From: Rhizobiaceae bacterium
GTDB lineage: Bacteria > Pseudomonadota > Alphaproteobacteria > Rhizobiales > Rhizobiaceae
Length of the DNA: 64,000 bases
Reading direction: 5' to 3'
NCBI GenBank assembly: GCA_023953775.1
Contig: JAMLJD010000009.1
Location: 1 to 64,000 of the forward strand
Program-made: the position numbers and the translations under genes
The notes under the pieces: generated by a model
Databases searched by the model: none
Told to the model about the DNA's origin: nothing
Seen by the model: only the letters and a program-made list of their open reading frames with translations
Shown: positions 8,193 through 17,262 of the stretch, one piece after another
How the letters are laid out: each line of letters opens with the position of its first letter
Numbering within the stretch: the stretch's first letter is position 1

Positions 8193-9842
8193 CTACCGTG
8201 TCAGCCTCTTATACGTCACCCGCTTCGGATTGACGCTGTCCGGCCCCAGCCGCCTGATCTTGTCGGCCTCGTAATCCTCGAAATTGCCCTCGAACCACTC
8301 GACGTGGCTGTCGCCCTCGAACGACAGGATGTGCGTCGCCAGCCGGTCGAGAAACATGCGGTCGTGGCTGATGATGACGGCGCAGCCGGCGAAGTTCTCC
8401 AGCGCGTCCTCGAGCGCGGCGAGCGTCTCGGTGTCGAGGTCGTTGGTCGGTTCGTCGAGCAGGATGACGTTGCCGCCGGATTTCAGCATCTTGGCCAGGT
8501 GCACGCGGTTGCGCTGGCCGCCGGAAAGGTTGCCGACCTTCTGCTGCTGGTCGCCGCCCTTGAAGTTGAAGGAGGAGCAGTAGGCGCGGCTGTTGACCTC
8601 GTGCTTGCCGAGCTTGATGACGTCGTTGCCACCGGAAATCTCCTCCCAGACCGTCTTGTTGGGATCGAGATGGTCGCGGCTCTGGTCGACATAGCCGAGA
8701 TGCACGGTGTCGCCGACGCGGATCTCGCCGCCATCCGGCTTCTCCTGGCCGGTCAGCATCTTGAACAGGGTCGACTTGCCGGCGCCGTTGGGGCCGATCA
8801 CCCCGACGATGCCGCCGGGCGGCAGCTTGAAGTCGAGATCATCGATGAGGAGCCGCTCACCATAGCCCTTTGACAGATGGTCGACATCGATCACCTGCTG
8901 GCCGAGGCGCTCGCCGGTCGGGATGACGATCTGCGCGTCGCCGGGGCGGCGGTCGTTGGCAGCCTTGACCAGCTCGTCATAGGCGCGGATGCGTGCCTTC
9001 GACTTCGCCTGCCGCGCCTTGGGGCTCGCCGCCATCCACTCGCGCTCGCGCGCCAGCGCCTTCTGGCGGGCGCCCTCCTCGCGCTCCTCCTGCGCCATGC
9101 GCTTGGCCTTGGCCTCCAGATAGGCGGTGTAGTTGCCCTCGTAGGGAATGCCGCGGCCGCGGTCGAGCTCGAGGATCCAGCCGGTCACATTGTCGAGGAA
9201 GTAGCGGTCGTGGGTGATGATCAACACCGAGCCCGGATATTCGCGCAGGTGCTTTTCAAGCCAGGCTGTCGTCTCGGCGTCGAGATGGTTGGTCGGCTCG
9301 TCGAGGAGCAGAAGGTCGGGCTGCGACAGAAGCAGCTTGCACAGCGCGACGCGGCGCTTCTCGCCGCCCGACAGCCTGGAGACGTCGGCATCGCCGGGCG
9401 GGCAGCGCAGCGCTTCCATCGCCATCTCGACCTGCGAATCGAGATCCCACAGGTTCTTCGAATCGATTTCGTCCTGGAGCTTCGCCGCCTCGTCGGCCGT
9501 CTCGTCGGAATAGTTCATCATCAGTTCGTTGTAGCGGTCGAGGATCGCCTTCTTCTCCGCCACGCCCTCCATGACGTTGCCGAGCACGTCCTTCGAGGCG
9601 TCGAGTTCGGGCTCCTGCGGCAGGTATCCGCAGGTCGCGCCGTCGGCCAGCCAGGCTTCGCCGGTGAACTCCTTGTCGAGGCCGGCCATGATCTTGAGCA
9701 CGGTCGACTTGCCGGCGCCGTTCGGTCCGAGGATGCCGATCTTGGCGTCGGGATAGAACGACAGGTGGATGTTCTCGAGGATCTTCTTCGGTCCGAACGA
9801 CTTGTTGAGGCCGGACATGTGATAGATGAACTGGCGTGCCAT
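8193..9842 (-). CDS. ettA: Energy-dependent translational throttle protein EttA (ABC-F ATPase)
   Basis: This 549-residue protein has two ABC domains and no membrane segments. Both Walker A motifs (GPNGAGKST), both signatures ([31 protein letters not shown]) and both Walker B regions ([22 protein letters not shown]) are intact. Between them is the charged linker that contacts the ribosome ([20 protein letters not shown]). EttA binds the ribosomal E site and gates the first elongation cycle according to the ATP/ADP ratio. The start [17 protein letters not shown] at 9842 matches the family; the frame is open further upstream without similarity. Confidence 0.95.
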   Translation of the reverse strand: MARQFIYHMSGLNKSFGPKKILENIHLSFYPDAKIGILGPNGAGKSTVLKIMAGLDKEFTGEAWLADGATCGYLPQEPELDASKDVLGNVMEGVAEKKAILDRYNELMMNYSDETADEAAKLQDEIDSKNLWDLDSQVEMAMEALRCPPGDADVSRLSGGEKRRVALCKLLLSQPDLLLLDEPTNHLDAETTAWLEKHLREYPGSVLIITHDRYFLDNVTGWILELDRGRGIPYEGNYTAYLEAKAKRMAQEEREEGARQKALAREREWMAASPKARQAKSKARIRAYDELVKAANDRRPGDAQIVIPTGERLGQQVIDVDHLSKGYGERLLIDDLDFKLPPGGIVGVIGPNGAGKSTLFKMLTGQEKPDGGEIRVGDTVHLGYVDQSRDHLDPNKTVWEEISGGNDVIKLGKHEVNSRAYCSSFNFKGGDQQQKVGNLSGGQRNRVHLAKMLKSGGNVILLDEPTNDLDTETLAALEDALENFAGCAVIISHDRMFLDRLATHILSFEGDSHVEWFEGNFEDYEADKIRRLGPDSVNPKRVTYKRLTR

Positions 9843-10042
9843 GGCGCGCGTCGCACTCCGCTTGCGAATTTCGGGAATTGGAAGTCGCGGCGTATGTAGG
9901 CGAAACCGCCGCGCGTAGCAATCCGCTCGCAGCTCCAACCCGGTGAACGGCGGCTGAATGTGCAGTTCAGACGCCGTTCCGCTCCGGTTTGTCACGTTTG
10001 GTCCGTTCTCGAACAGAGACCAACACAAATCTGGAGTTCGCC

Positions 10043-10477
10043 ATGTCCACCAAGCTCGTCATCACCTCCGCCCTCGCCGCGATCATCGGCTTTTCCGCCC
10101 TGCCGGCCTCGGCCAACAGCATCAGCATCGAACAATGGGGCTGGTCGAACACCATCGGCGGCTCGCAGGACGGTCGCCGCAACGCCATCGGCATCTTCCA
10201 GGACGGCTACAAGAACCACGCCACCGCGCGCCAGGAAGGCCGCCGCAACGTCACCGCGATCGGCCAGGAAGGTCGCCGCAACCGTGGCAAGACCGAGCAG
10301 TTCGGCCACGACAACGCCGCCGGCGTGGGCCAGTTCGGCTCCGGCCACCGCGCGGACCTGTTCCAGTATGGCGACGGAAACATCGCCGCGAGCGTGCAGG
10401 TCGGCCGCAACTGCAACGCTGCCGCCGAGCAGAGAGGAAACGGCAACGTCGCCGCGATCGTCCAGACCTGCCGCTGA
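10043..10477 (+). CDS. Curlin-repeat amyloid protein (CsgA/CsgB-like)
   Basis: This 144-residue protein has a signal peptide (about residues 1-25, ending PASANS). The rest is built of curlin-type units of about 20 residues with the pattern Q-x-G-x-x-N-x-A, for example [30 protein letters not shown] and [15 protein letters not shown]. Such units stack as beta-arches in extracellular amyloid fibres. Two cysteines near the end (GRNCNAA, VQTCR) are unusual for curlins. A GGAG ribosome-binding sequence sits 7 bp before the ATG. It lies upstream of a CsgH homologue, which supports the assignment. Major and minor subunits cannot be told apart by sequence here. Confidence 0.85.
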   Translation: MSTKLVITSALAAIIGFSALPASANSISIEQWGWSNTIGGSQDGRRNAIGIFQDGYKNHATARQEGRRNVTAIGQEGRRNRGKTEQFGHDNAAGVGQFGSGHRADLFQYGDGNIAASVQVGRNCNAAAEQRGNGNVAAIVQTCR

Positions 10478-10498
10478 CATGCGCGATGCTCATCGCCC

Positions 10499-10528
10499 GG
10501 GGGCCGGCGCGACCGTCGGCCGGCTCCC
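10499..10528 (+). promoter_or_regulatory. Stem-loop between the curlin gene and csgH
   Basis: GGGGGCCGGC pairs with GCCGGCTCCC (ten pairs including one G-U) around a 10-nt loop in the 89-bp gap. There is no U tract. It could stabilise the curlin mRNA or reduce readthrough so that the subunit is made in excess over the chaperone. Confidence 0.45.
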
Positions 10529-10566
10529 TCGGTGTCCACTTCACTCCTGACCCGAGGAGAACGATC

Positions 10567-10950
10567 ATGACCCCATTCAGCAGGTTCTCCGCCGCCCTGA
10601 TGCTGCCGCTTCTCGCCGGTTGCGGCATGGCCGCAGCAAACTCCGACGAAGCGACGCTCGCCGGCGACGCGGTGCGATGCGCCATCGAGACCACGCGCTC
10701 GGGCGGCGGCATTTCGGTCCTTGCGGTGGCCGGCTCGAAAGCGCCGACCAGCGGAACCTACCGCCTCACCGTGACCGGAGGCGGCGGCAACAGCACGTCG
10801 ATCAGGCAGGGCGGCGAATTCTCGGTCGGACCGGCCGCCGACGCCGAGCTCGGCCGCGTCATCGTCGGCCCGGGCAGCTACGATGTCCGGCTGGATCTGA
10901 CTGCATCGAACGGCACCGCCAGTTGCCGCGAGCATGTCGGATCGATCTGA
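10567..10950 (+). CDS. csgH: CsgH-like curli assembly chaperone/inhibitor
   Basis: This 127-residue exported protein follows the curlin gene. CsgH is the alphaproteobacterial counterpart of CsgC, a periplasmic immunoglobulin-like protein that stops curlin from forming amyloid before export. The sequence shows an N-terminal signal with a possible lipobox (LLAGC at residues about 15-19). A beta-rich domain follows with two cysteines that could pair (VRCAIETT and TASCREH) and the blocks TSGTYRLTVTGGGGN and GRVIVGPGSYDVRLDL. Family membership is supported by both the domain pattern and the neighbouring curlins. The lipobox is odd for a soluble chaperone and may be coincidental. Confidence 0.75.
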   Translation: MTPFSRFSAALMLPLLAGCGMAAANSDEATLAGDAVRCAIETTRSGGGISVLAVAGSKAPTSGTYRLTVTGGGGNSTSIRQGGEFSVGPAADAELGRVIVGPGSYDVRLDLTASNGTASCREHVGSI

Positions 10951-10977
10951 CCGCGACAGGCGGCGCGAGCCGAAACG

Positions 10978-11721
10978 CTACCGCGCCGCCTGCACGACGA
11001 TGTAGGCGCCGAGCATAAGCAGCGCGACGAAGAAAACGCGCCGGAACATGGCCTCGGACAACCGCCGCCGGATCGCCTGCCCCGCGGCCATGCCGGCCAG
11101 CGCCGGCGCCAGGGCGAGAGCGGACGCCGTCCCCTGGTCCAGCGTGAAGAGATCGTTCGACTTGAGCGCGATCGCCAGCGCCACCGTCGAGACTGTGAAC
11201 AGCATGCCCATCGCCTGGATGAACATGTCCCGCGACAGTCCGATCGCCTGCAGGAACATCACGCCGGGCACCACGAAGGAGCCCGTCATTCCCGTCAGAA
11301 TGCCGTTGGCGATGCCGAAGGCCGGCCCCGCCCACGCTTCCCGGCTGGCCGGTATCGCGATACGTATGCCGGCAAGGTTGATCCCGGCATAGGCGATCAG
11401 GAGCAGGCCGAGCAGCCCCGACAACAGGTCGAGATCGAGCACGGTCAGCATCCTGGCGCCGATCCACACCGTGACGGTCGCCATCAACAGAAACGGCCAG
11501 ATTCGCGCAAGGATGATCCGCCCGTTGCCGCCAATGGCGGCCTGATAGGCGTTGGTCACGAAGGACGGGACGATCAGCAGCGCCATCGCCGTGGGCAGGT
11601 CGAGGGCCGCCGTCAGGATGCCGAGGCTGACGGTCGGCAGCCCAAGCCCGATCACCCCCTTCACCGCACCGGCGACAAGGAAGGTCAGAACGATCAGGGC
11701 GATGGTTTCGGGATCGGTCAT
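10978..11721 (-). CDS. TauE/SafE-family membrane transporter (sulfite/organosulfonate exporter family)
   Basis: This 247-residue polytopic membrane protein has about seven hydrophobic segments. It includes the family signature near the start (FLVAGAVKGVIGLGLPTVSLG) and its repeat in the second half (GIANGILTGMTGSFVVPGV). Members export sulfite, sulfoacetate and related anions, but the substrate cannot be read from sequence. It is convergent with csgH and divergent from the second curlin gene, so it splits the curli locus without an obvious functional link. Confidence 0.85.
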   Translation of the reverse strand: MTDPETIALIVLTFLVAGAVKGVIGLGLPTVSLGILTAALDLPTAMALLIVPSFVTNAYQAAIGGNGRIILARIWPFLLMATVTVWIGARMLTVLDLDLLSGLLGLLLIAYAGINLAGIRIAIPASREAWAGPAFGIANGILTGMTGSFVVPGVMFLQAIGLSRDMFIQAMGMLFTVSTVALAIALKSNDLFTLDQGTASALALAPALAGMAAGQAIRRRLSEAMFRRVFFVALLMLGAYIVVQAAR

Positions 11722-11907
11722 TCGAACGACGATCCTAGCGCCGGAGCCCTGGGTCCGCCACGCGATTCTGTCTGCGGCCCGCTTGAATCATCGTGCGATC
11801 CTCGCCCCGCAGCCCGCTGAAAATAAACGGTTTCTGAACGGAGGATTCCGCGCCGGTTCAGGCGGTGGCGCATAGCGTGGTCCAGACAGACAGCCAGGGA
11901 GTTACCG

Positions 11908-12309
11908 ATGACCCGCACCGTTCTCGCAGCCTCGCTCGCCGCAGCACTCGGCCTCGGCGCCATGGCGCCCGCCCATGCCGGCGGTTCGTTCAGCCTCAGC
12001 ATTGCACCGCGCGATGCCCGCTCCGACGATGCGATCCGCACCGGCCTGCAGATCTATTCGCTCTTCAACGACATCCGCGGCGGCGCCAGCGTCCGCCAGA
12101 AGGGCAACCGCAACTCGGCCGGCCTGCGCCAGGACGGCCGCCGCAACCGCGGCCTCATCTACCAGGAAGGCGACGGCCACGACGGCAGCATCGATCAGGC
12201 CGGCGACGGCAATGCCTACGGCCTGTTCCAGTTCGGCCGCAACACCGACGCCCATGTCACCCAGCGCGGCAACGGCAATACCGGCGCGACCTTCGTCTTC
12301 GGCTGGTGA
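11908..12309 (+). CDS. Second curlin-repeat protein
   Basis: This 133-residue secreted protein has a signal peptide (MTRTVLAASLAAALGLGAMA, cleavage after AHA). It then has about 40 residues without repeats, followed by at least four curlin units: VRQKGNRNSAGLRQDGRRN, IYQEGDGHDGSIDQAGDGN, YGLFQFGRNTDAHVTQRGN and a terminal half unit. It probably pairs with the curlin at 10043 as a nucleator or second fibre subunit. No cysteines are present, unlike its paralogue. No csgE, csgF or csgG lies in the window. Confidence 0.82.
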   Translation: MTRTVLAASLAAALGLGAMAPAHAGGSFSLSIAPRDARSDDAIRTGLQIYSLFNDIRGGASVRQKGNRNSAGLRQDGRRNRGLIYQEGDGHDGSIDQAGDGNAYGLFQFGRNTDAHVTQRGNGNTGATFVFGW

Positions 12310-12330
12310 TCAAAGACTCGGGCCGGTCGC

Positions 12331-13203
12331 TCACTGTGTCCGGCGGACGCGGCGCCGCGACGGCGACGTCAGCACGGAACGGAGGTCGGCTCTTGAAGCC
12401 GTCTCGTAGCCGCCCGAGGCGATCGGCCTGATGTAGCGTCGCACGGAAAGCCCGCCCGTGCCGCTCAGCCCGAGCCGCACAAGGTCGTCGGGAATGATGG
12501 CGTAGCGCCCGTTCGAGTAGCGAACCGGTATGTCCAGTTCCGGAAAGACTTCGGCGACCAGTTCCGCGCAGGTCAGCCGGCGCTCGTCGCGATAATCGAA
12601 ACTGTAATCGAAGGGCCGCCCGAGCCGGGCGAAAAGCGCGGCATATTTGCCGCGCATCCATGCGCGCCCCCGTTGGGGCATCGAAATCACCACGATCTCG
12701 TTGGTATCGATCATCTCCGAGATCGGCGACAGATGAACATCGGACCGCGATGCTTCGAGGACCGTCCAGCCCCTGTCGAGCTCGGAGCGATAAGGTGCCG
12801 CGCCCGGTAGCGCCAGTGCCCCCGCGCGGCGCAAATCCTCCAAGGAGCCGAGCCACACCATCGCATGGGTGAAGTGGCTCGGAATCAGGAGGCGGGTGGC
12901 GGCCGGGCGCGAGCGGATCAGCACGATATCGAGCGGCCTCAACTCTGCCCTGAGCTGTTCTTCCAGCCCGTCGCGGAAATAAAGCCGCCCGTGTGGGGCC
13001 CTGAGATTGCGCACCACCGGAGAAAGCGGCGCACCGAACAGCCGGGTCAGCCCGAGCCTCGGATCGGTGGCGCCCGCGGCGACGAATGCCGGCGCATCCT
13101 CTCCGGCATAGTAGCGGCCGATAGGCGTACAGGCGCCAATCGCCAGCATACAAGCCAGAAGGACCAGCGCGCGAAGGCCGCGCAGTGCATACCCAAACCC
13201 CAT
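12331..13203 (-). CDS. YiiX/YebB-like NlpC/P60-superfamily lipoprotein
   Basis: This 290-residue protein belongs to the permuted papain-like (YiiX/YebB) group of cysteine hydrolases. A lipoprotein signal (residues about 8-25, LLACMLAIGAC) anchors it to a membrane. The catalytic core shows DIVLIRSR, His in SHFTHAMVWLGS and Cys in RRLTCAELVAEVFPEL, with FDYSFDYRD between them. Family members are thought to cleave amide or peptide bonds in cell-wall or lipid-linked substrates. I chose the start MGFGYALRG because it gives a standard lipoprotein signal; an ATG at 13233 would add ten residues. Confidence 0.78.
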   Translation of the reverse strand: MGFGYALRGLRALVLLACMLAIGACTPIGRYYAGEDAPAFVAAGATDPRLGLTRLFGAPLSPVVRNLRAPHGRLYFRDGLEEQLRAELRPLDIVLIRSRPAATRLLIPSHFTHAMVWLGSLEDLRRAGALALPGAAPYRSELDRGWTVLEASRSDVHLSPISEMIDTNEIVVISMPQRGRAWMRGKYAALFARLGRPFDYSFDYRDERRLTCAELVAEVFPELDIPVRYSNGRYAIIPDDLVRLGLSGTGGLSVRRYIRPIASGGYETASRADLRSVLTSPSRRRVRRTQ

Positions 13204-13345
13204 GGCGGCACGATAGCACGAAATCGCATTCATCCAGCCGGACGGCGCATTTTGTTACCGGCCGTGCGGCCGGCGCGCACAACGACAACGCCACCATATT
13301 GACCCCGGCGCCGTTTAGCCGTCTTTTGGACCGGGAGGGACCCGC

Positions 13346-14275
13346 ATGCCATTCGACGCACAACGCGAACTGAAATCGCCATCCGGCGCGACGCTTAACC
13401 TGTATGTCCGCGAAGCCGCCGGCCCGTCCCGCGGCGTGATCCAGGTCAATCACGGGCTCGCCGAACACGCCGCCCGCTATGCGCGCTTCGCCGATTTCAT
13501 GGCCGAAAAGGGCTTCGCGACCTACGCGCACGACCATCGCGGCCACGGCCACACCACGGCGCCGGATGCGCCGCTGGGGTCGTTTGCGGCCGAAGACGGC
13601 TACGCAAAGGTCATCGCCGATGTCGGCGCAGTCCACGACCACATCGCGCTCGAGCATCCCGGCCAGCCAGTCATCGTGTTCGGCCATTCGATGGGCGGCC
13701 TCATCGCCCTCAATTTCGTGCTCCGCAATTCAGGCCGCATCAGCGCCGCCGCGATCTGGAACGCCAGCTTCACGGCCGGCCTGCTCGGCCGCGTGGCGAC
13801 CGCGATCCTGGCGTGGGAGCGCTTCCGCAGGGGCTCGGACGTGCCCTCGCGCATCCTGCCGCAATTGACTTTCCGGGCCTGGGCCAAGCAGATCCCCGAC
13901 CGGCACACGGAATTCGACTGGCTTTCGCGCGATCCGGTCGAGGTCGACAAATATGTCGCCGATCCGCTCTGCGGCTGGGATGCCTCGGTCGGCATGTGGC
14001 GGACCGTGTTCGAGTTCATCTTCGCCGGCGCCGATGACGGCAATTTCGCCGACATCCGCCGGGAACTGCCTTTCCACCTCGTCGGCGGGCAGAGGGACCC
14101 GGCGACCGACGGTGGCAAGGCGGTGCGCGCGTTGGCGGCCCGCATGGGCGCGATGGGCTTTTCGAATCTCGAAACAACGGTTTACGACGAGACACGGCAC
14201 GAATCTCTCAACGAGGTGAACCGGGACCAGGTCATGGAGGATTTCGCCGCCTGGGCAGCCCATCTGGGCTGGTGA
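13346..14275 (+). CDS. Alpha/beta hydrolase, monoacylglycerol lipase / lysophospholipase-like
   Basis: This 309-residue serine hydrolase contains VNHGLAEHAARYARFADFMA, HDHRGHGHT and the nucleophile elbow FGHSMGGLIAL, the standard set for the monoglyceride lipase/PldB group. The acid (about VGGQRDPATDGG) and the final His (DETRHESLNE) are in place. A GGGAGGGA ribosome-binding site precedes the ATG. It lies 80 bp upstream of a CoA-transferase gene and may be cotranscribed. No signal peptide is seen, so it probably acts in the cytoplasm on lipid esters. Confidence 0.85.
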   Translation: MPFDAQRELKSPSGATLNLYVREAAGPSRGVIQVNHGLAEHAARYARFADFMAEKGFATYAHDHRGHGHTTAPDAPLGSFAAEDGYAKVIADVGAVHDHIALEHPGQPVIVFGHSMGGLIALNFVLRNSGRISAAAIWNASFTAGLLGRVATAILAWERFRRGSDVPSRILPQLTFRAWAKQIPDRHTEFDWLSRDPVEVDKYVADPLCGWDASVGMWRTVFEFIFAGADDGNFADIRRELPFHLVGGQRDPATDGGKAVRALAARMGAMGFSNLETTVYDETRHESLNEVNRDQVMEDFAAWAAHLGW

Positions 14276-14354
14276 TCCCGCCGCTTTCGCGGCTTACGCG
14301 CCGCCGCGTTATTTGCTAGGCGTCGGTCGATTCTGACTGGAGACTTCAAACGCA

Positions 14355-15530
14355 ATGGCGAAGCCACCGCTGAGCGGCATCCGCGTGATCGAACTGGCGC
14401 GCATCCTGGCCGGCCCGTGGGCGGGCCAGCTGCTGGCCGACCTCGGCGCGGACGTAATCAAGGTGGAGAACCCCGAGGGCGGCGACGATACGCGCAAATG
14501 GGGGCCGCCCTTCGTCATGGGCCGTGACGGCGAGAACCTGTCGGCCGCTTATTACCACTCGACCAACCGCGGCAAGCGGTCGATAGCGCTCGATTTTTCA
14601 ACGCCCGAAGGCGCCGGTACGGTGCGCGAGCTCGTCGCGACCGCCGATGTCCTGATCGAGAACTTCAAGTTCGGCGGGCTGAAGAAATACGGCCTCGACT
14701 ACGACAGCCTGAAGGCCATCAATCCCCGCCTCGTCTATTGTTCCATCACCGGCTTCGGGCAGGACGGCCCCTATGCGCCGCGCGCCGGCTACGACTTCAT
14801 CATACAGGGGATCGGCGGGCTGATGTCGATTACCGGCGAGGCCGGCCGCGAGCCCCAGAAGGTCGGCGTCGCGGTGTCCGACATCTTCACCGGCCTTTAC
14901 TCGGTCATCGCCATTCAGGCGGCCCTGCGCCATGCCGAGGCGACCGGCGAAGGCCAGTATGTCGACATGGCCCTGCTCGACACCCAGGTCTCCGTGCTCG
15001 GCAACCAGAACCTCAACTACCTCGTCTCCGGCAAGGTCCCGGTCCAGATGGGCAACGCCCACATGAACATCGCGCCTTACGAGGTGCTGCCGGTGCGCGA
15101 CGGCTTCTTCATCCTGGCGGTCGGCAATGACGGACAGTTCCAGCGCTTCTGCAACGTCACCGGCCTCGAGCATCTGGCGGCCGACCCGGACTACGCCACC
15201 AACCCGGCGCGCGTCACCAACCGCAAGCGGCTGCGCGAGATCCTGATCGAGACGCTGGCGGAGATGGATCGCGATCCGCTCTTGCGCGATCTGGAAAAGG
15301 CCGCCGTTCCGGCGAGCCCGATCAACGACATCGGCCAGATGTTCGAAGACCCGCAGGTGATCGCGCGGGGCATGCGAATGGACCTCGAAGACGGTCACGG
15401 CAACCGGTTGCCCTCCGTCCGCGCGCCAATGGTGATGCACGGCACGCCGCTGTCCTACGAACGCCCTTCCCCGCGGCTCGGTGAACATACCGACGAGATC
15501 CTAGCCGAACTCAGGAGCAGCCGAAAATGA
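14355..15530 (+). CDS. CaiB/BaiF family III CoA-transferase
   Basis: This 391-residue protein opens with LSGIRVIELARILAGPWAGQ and LLADLGADVIKVENPEGGD, the signature N-terminus of class III CoA-transferases. The catalytic aspartate is expected in the block GEGQYVDMALLDTQVSVL. These enzymes move CoA between carboxylic acids, as in formyl-CoA:oxalate and succinyl-CoA:carboxylate transfer. The stop overlaps the start of a TPP-dependent decarboxylase-like gene (ATGA), a pairing that recalls frc-oxc of oxalate catabolism. The partner does not look like a clear oxalyl-CoA decarboxylase, so the substrate is left open. Confidence 0.88.
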   Translation: MAKPPLSGIRVIELARILAGPWAGQLLADLGADVIKVENPEGGDDTRKWGPPFVMGRDGENLSAAYYHSTNRGKRSIALDFSTPEGAGTVRELVATADVLIENFKFGGLKKYGLDYDSLKAINPRLVYCSITGFGQDGPYAPRAGYDFIIQGIGGLMSITGEAGREPQKVGVAVSDIFTGLYSVIAIQAALRHAEATGEGQYVDMALLDTQVSVLGNQNLNYLVSGKVPVQMGNAHMNIAPYEVLPVRDGFFILAVGNDGQFQRFCNVTGLEHLAADPDYATNPARVTNRKRLREILIETLAEMDRDPLLRDLEKAAVPASPINDIGQMFEDPQVIARGMRMDLEDGHGNRLPSVRAPMVMHGTPLSYERPSPRLGEHTDEILAELRSSRK

Positions 15531-17176
15531 GAACCGGCGGACAGCTTATCGTCGACGCGCTGGAAGCGAACGGCGTCGACCGGCTCTATTGCGTGCCGGG
15601 CGAATCCTACCTCGCCGTGCTCGACGCGCTGCACGATTCCAGCATCGATACCATCGTGTGCCGCCAGGAAGGCGGCGCGGCGATGATGGCCGACTGTCAT
15701 GGCCGGCTGACCGGCAAGCCCGGCATCTGCTTCGTCACCCGCGGACCCGGCGCCACCAATGCCTCGGCCGGCGTCCACATTGCAGCACAGGATTCAGTAC
15801 CGATGATCCTGTTCATCGGCCAGGTGGCGCGCGGGATAAAGGACCGCGAAGCCTTCCAGGAGGTCGATTTCCGCGCCTTCTTCGGTTCGGTCGCGAAATG
15901 GGTCGTCGAGATCGACGATGCCCGCCGCATTCCCGAACTGGTCACGCGCGCCTTTGCCGTCGCCACCTCGGGGCGGCCGGGTCCCGTCGTGGTCTCCCTG
16001 CCCGAGGACATGCTGGTCGACAGCGTGGACGCGCCGCAACCGCGGCCCTTTGTGCCCGTCGAGACGCGGCCCGGGGCTCCGGAAATGGACCGGCTGGCCG
16101 AGCTGCTTGCTGCCGCGGAGCGGCCTTTCGTCATCCTCGGCGGCACGCGCTGGAGCGAGGCTGCCGTCTCGCGTTTCTGCGCGTCGCTCGACCGCTGGAA
16201 GCTTCCCGTCGGCTGCTCGTTCCGTAGGCAGGCGCTGTGCGATCAGCTTCACGCGAGCTATGCCGGCGACGTCGGCATCGGCATCAATCCGAAGCTGGGT
16301 ACCTATATCAAGGAAGCCGATCTGGTCCTGCTTGTCGGCTGCCGCATGGGCGAGATGCCGTCGTCGGACTACACGCTCTTGAAGAGCCCCTACCCCGACC
16401 AGACGCTCGTCCACGTCTACCCCGATCCGGGCGAGCTCGGGCGGGTCTATCGCGCGGACCTGCCGGTCAACGCCACCCCCGCCGCCTTCGCCGAGGCCTT
16501 CGCGATGCTTGAGGCACCGGCCGCGCCGCGATGGGCCGATGCGACGGCACGGCTTCACGCCGCCTATCTCGAATGGTCGACCCCGCCCAGATCCGGCCCT
16601 GGCAAGGTCCATATGGGTCCGATCATGGAGCACATCGAGGCGACCGTCCCCGAGGATGCGATCTTCACCAACGGCGCGGGGAATTTCGCCACCTGGCTCC
16701 ACCGCTTCCACCGCTTCCGCCGCTTCAATACGCAGGCCGCCCCGACATCGGGCTCGATGGGCTACGGCGTTCCAGCCGGGGTCGCCGCCAAGAACCTCTT
16801 CCCCGACCGCGAGGTCTTCGTCTTCGCCGGCGACGGCGACTTCCTGATGAACGGCCAGGAATTCGCGACCGCGGTGCAATATGGCGCACCCTTCGTCGTG
16901 GTGCTGCTCAACAACGGCATCTACGGCACGATCCGCATGCATCAGGAGCGCGAATATCCGGGCCGGATTTCCGCGACGACCCTCGTCAATCCCGATTTTG
17001 CAGCACTGGCGCGCGCCTATGGCGGGCATGGCGAGACCGTCGAGACCACCGAAGACTTCGCACCGGCATTCGACAGGGCGCGCAAGAGCGGCGTTCCCGC
17101 CATCATCGAGGTCAGGCTTGACCCCGAGGCGATCACGCCCACCCGCTCGCTCAGCGACATCCGCGCGGGGCGCTGA
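15527..17176 (+). CDS. Thiamine-diphosphate enzyme of the acetolactate synthase-like family
   Basis: This 549-residue protein has three domains. The N-terminal pyrimidine-binding domain carries the catalytic Glu (VCRQEGGAAMMADCHGRLTG). A central domain follows, and then the C-terminal ThDP domain with GDGDFLMNGQEFATAVQYG and NNGIYGTIR. It belongs with IlvB/oxalyl-CoA decarboxylase-type enzymes, which decarboxylate 2-keto acids or acyl-CoAs. A true biosynthetic acetolactate synthase would have an ilvH partner, which is absent. Overlap with the CoA-transferase suggests the two act on the same acid. Confidence 0.82.
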   Translation: MRTGGQLIVDALEANGVDRLYCVPGESYLAVLDALHDSSIDTIVCRQEGGAAMMADCHGRLTGKPGICFVTRGPGATNASAGVHIAAQDSVPMILFIGQVARGIKDREAFQEVDFRAFFGSVAKWVVEIDDARRIPELVTRAFAVATSGRPGPVVVSLPEDMLVDSVDAPQPRPFVPVETRPGAPEMDRLAELLAAAERPFVILGGTRWSEAAVSRFCASLDRWKLPVGCSFRRQALCDQLHASYAGDVGIGINPKLGTYIKEADLVLLVGCRMGEMPSSDYTLLKSPYPDQTLVHVYPDPGELGRVYRADLPVNATPAAFAEAFAMLEAPAAPRWADATARLHAAYLEWSTPPRSGPGKVHMGPIMEHIEATVPEDAIFTNGAGNFATWLHRFHRFRRFNTQAAPTSGSMGYGVPAGVAAKNLFPDREVFVFAGDGDFLMNGQEFATAVQYGAPFVVVLLNNGIYGTIRMHQEREYPGRISATTLVNPDFAALARAYGGHGETVETTEDFAPAFDRARKSGVPAIIEVRLDPEAITPTRSLSDIRAGR

Positions 17177-17262
17177 ACGGCCGCAGCATTGATCGGCCTA
17201 AGCAATGGCATCGCGGGAAATCCGGTGCTAATGAACGCCGCGCTCTAACGGGAAAATTCGCA

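Noticed and set aside
9992-10480. Antisense open frame over the curlin gene
   Set aside because: Mirror of the repeat structure of the curlin gene, with no ribosome-binding site and no family features.
10043-12309. Short regular repeats that could suggest a CRISPR-like or tandem DNA array
   Set aside because: The periodicity is in the protein (curlin units) and the DNA copies diverge. There are no spacers of equal length and no identical repeats.
12257-13687. A 476-codon open frame on the - strand
   Set aside because: It runs across the YiiX-like gene in another frame and into the antisense of the alpha/beta hydrolase. The 12331-13203 frame has the lipobox and catalytic residues.
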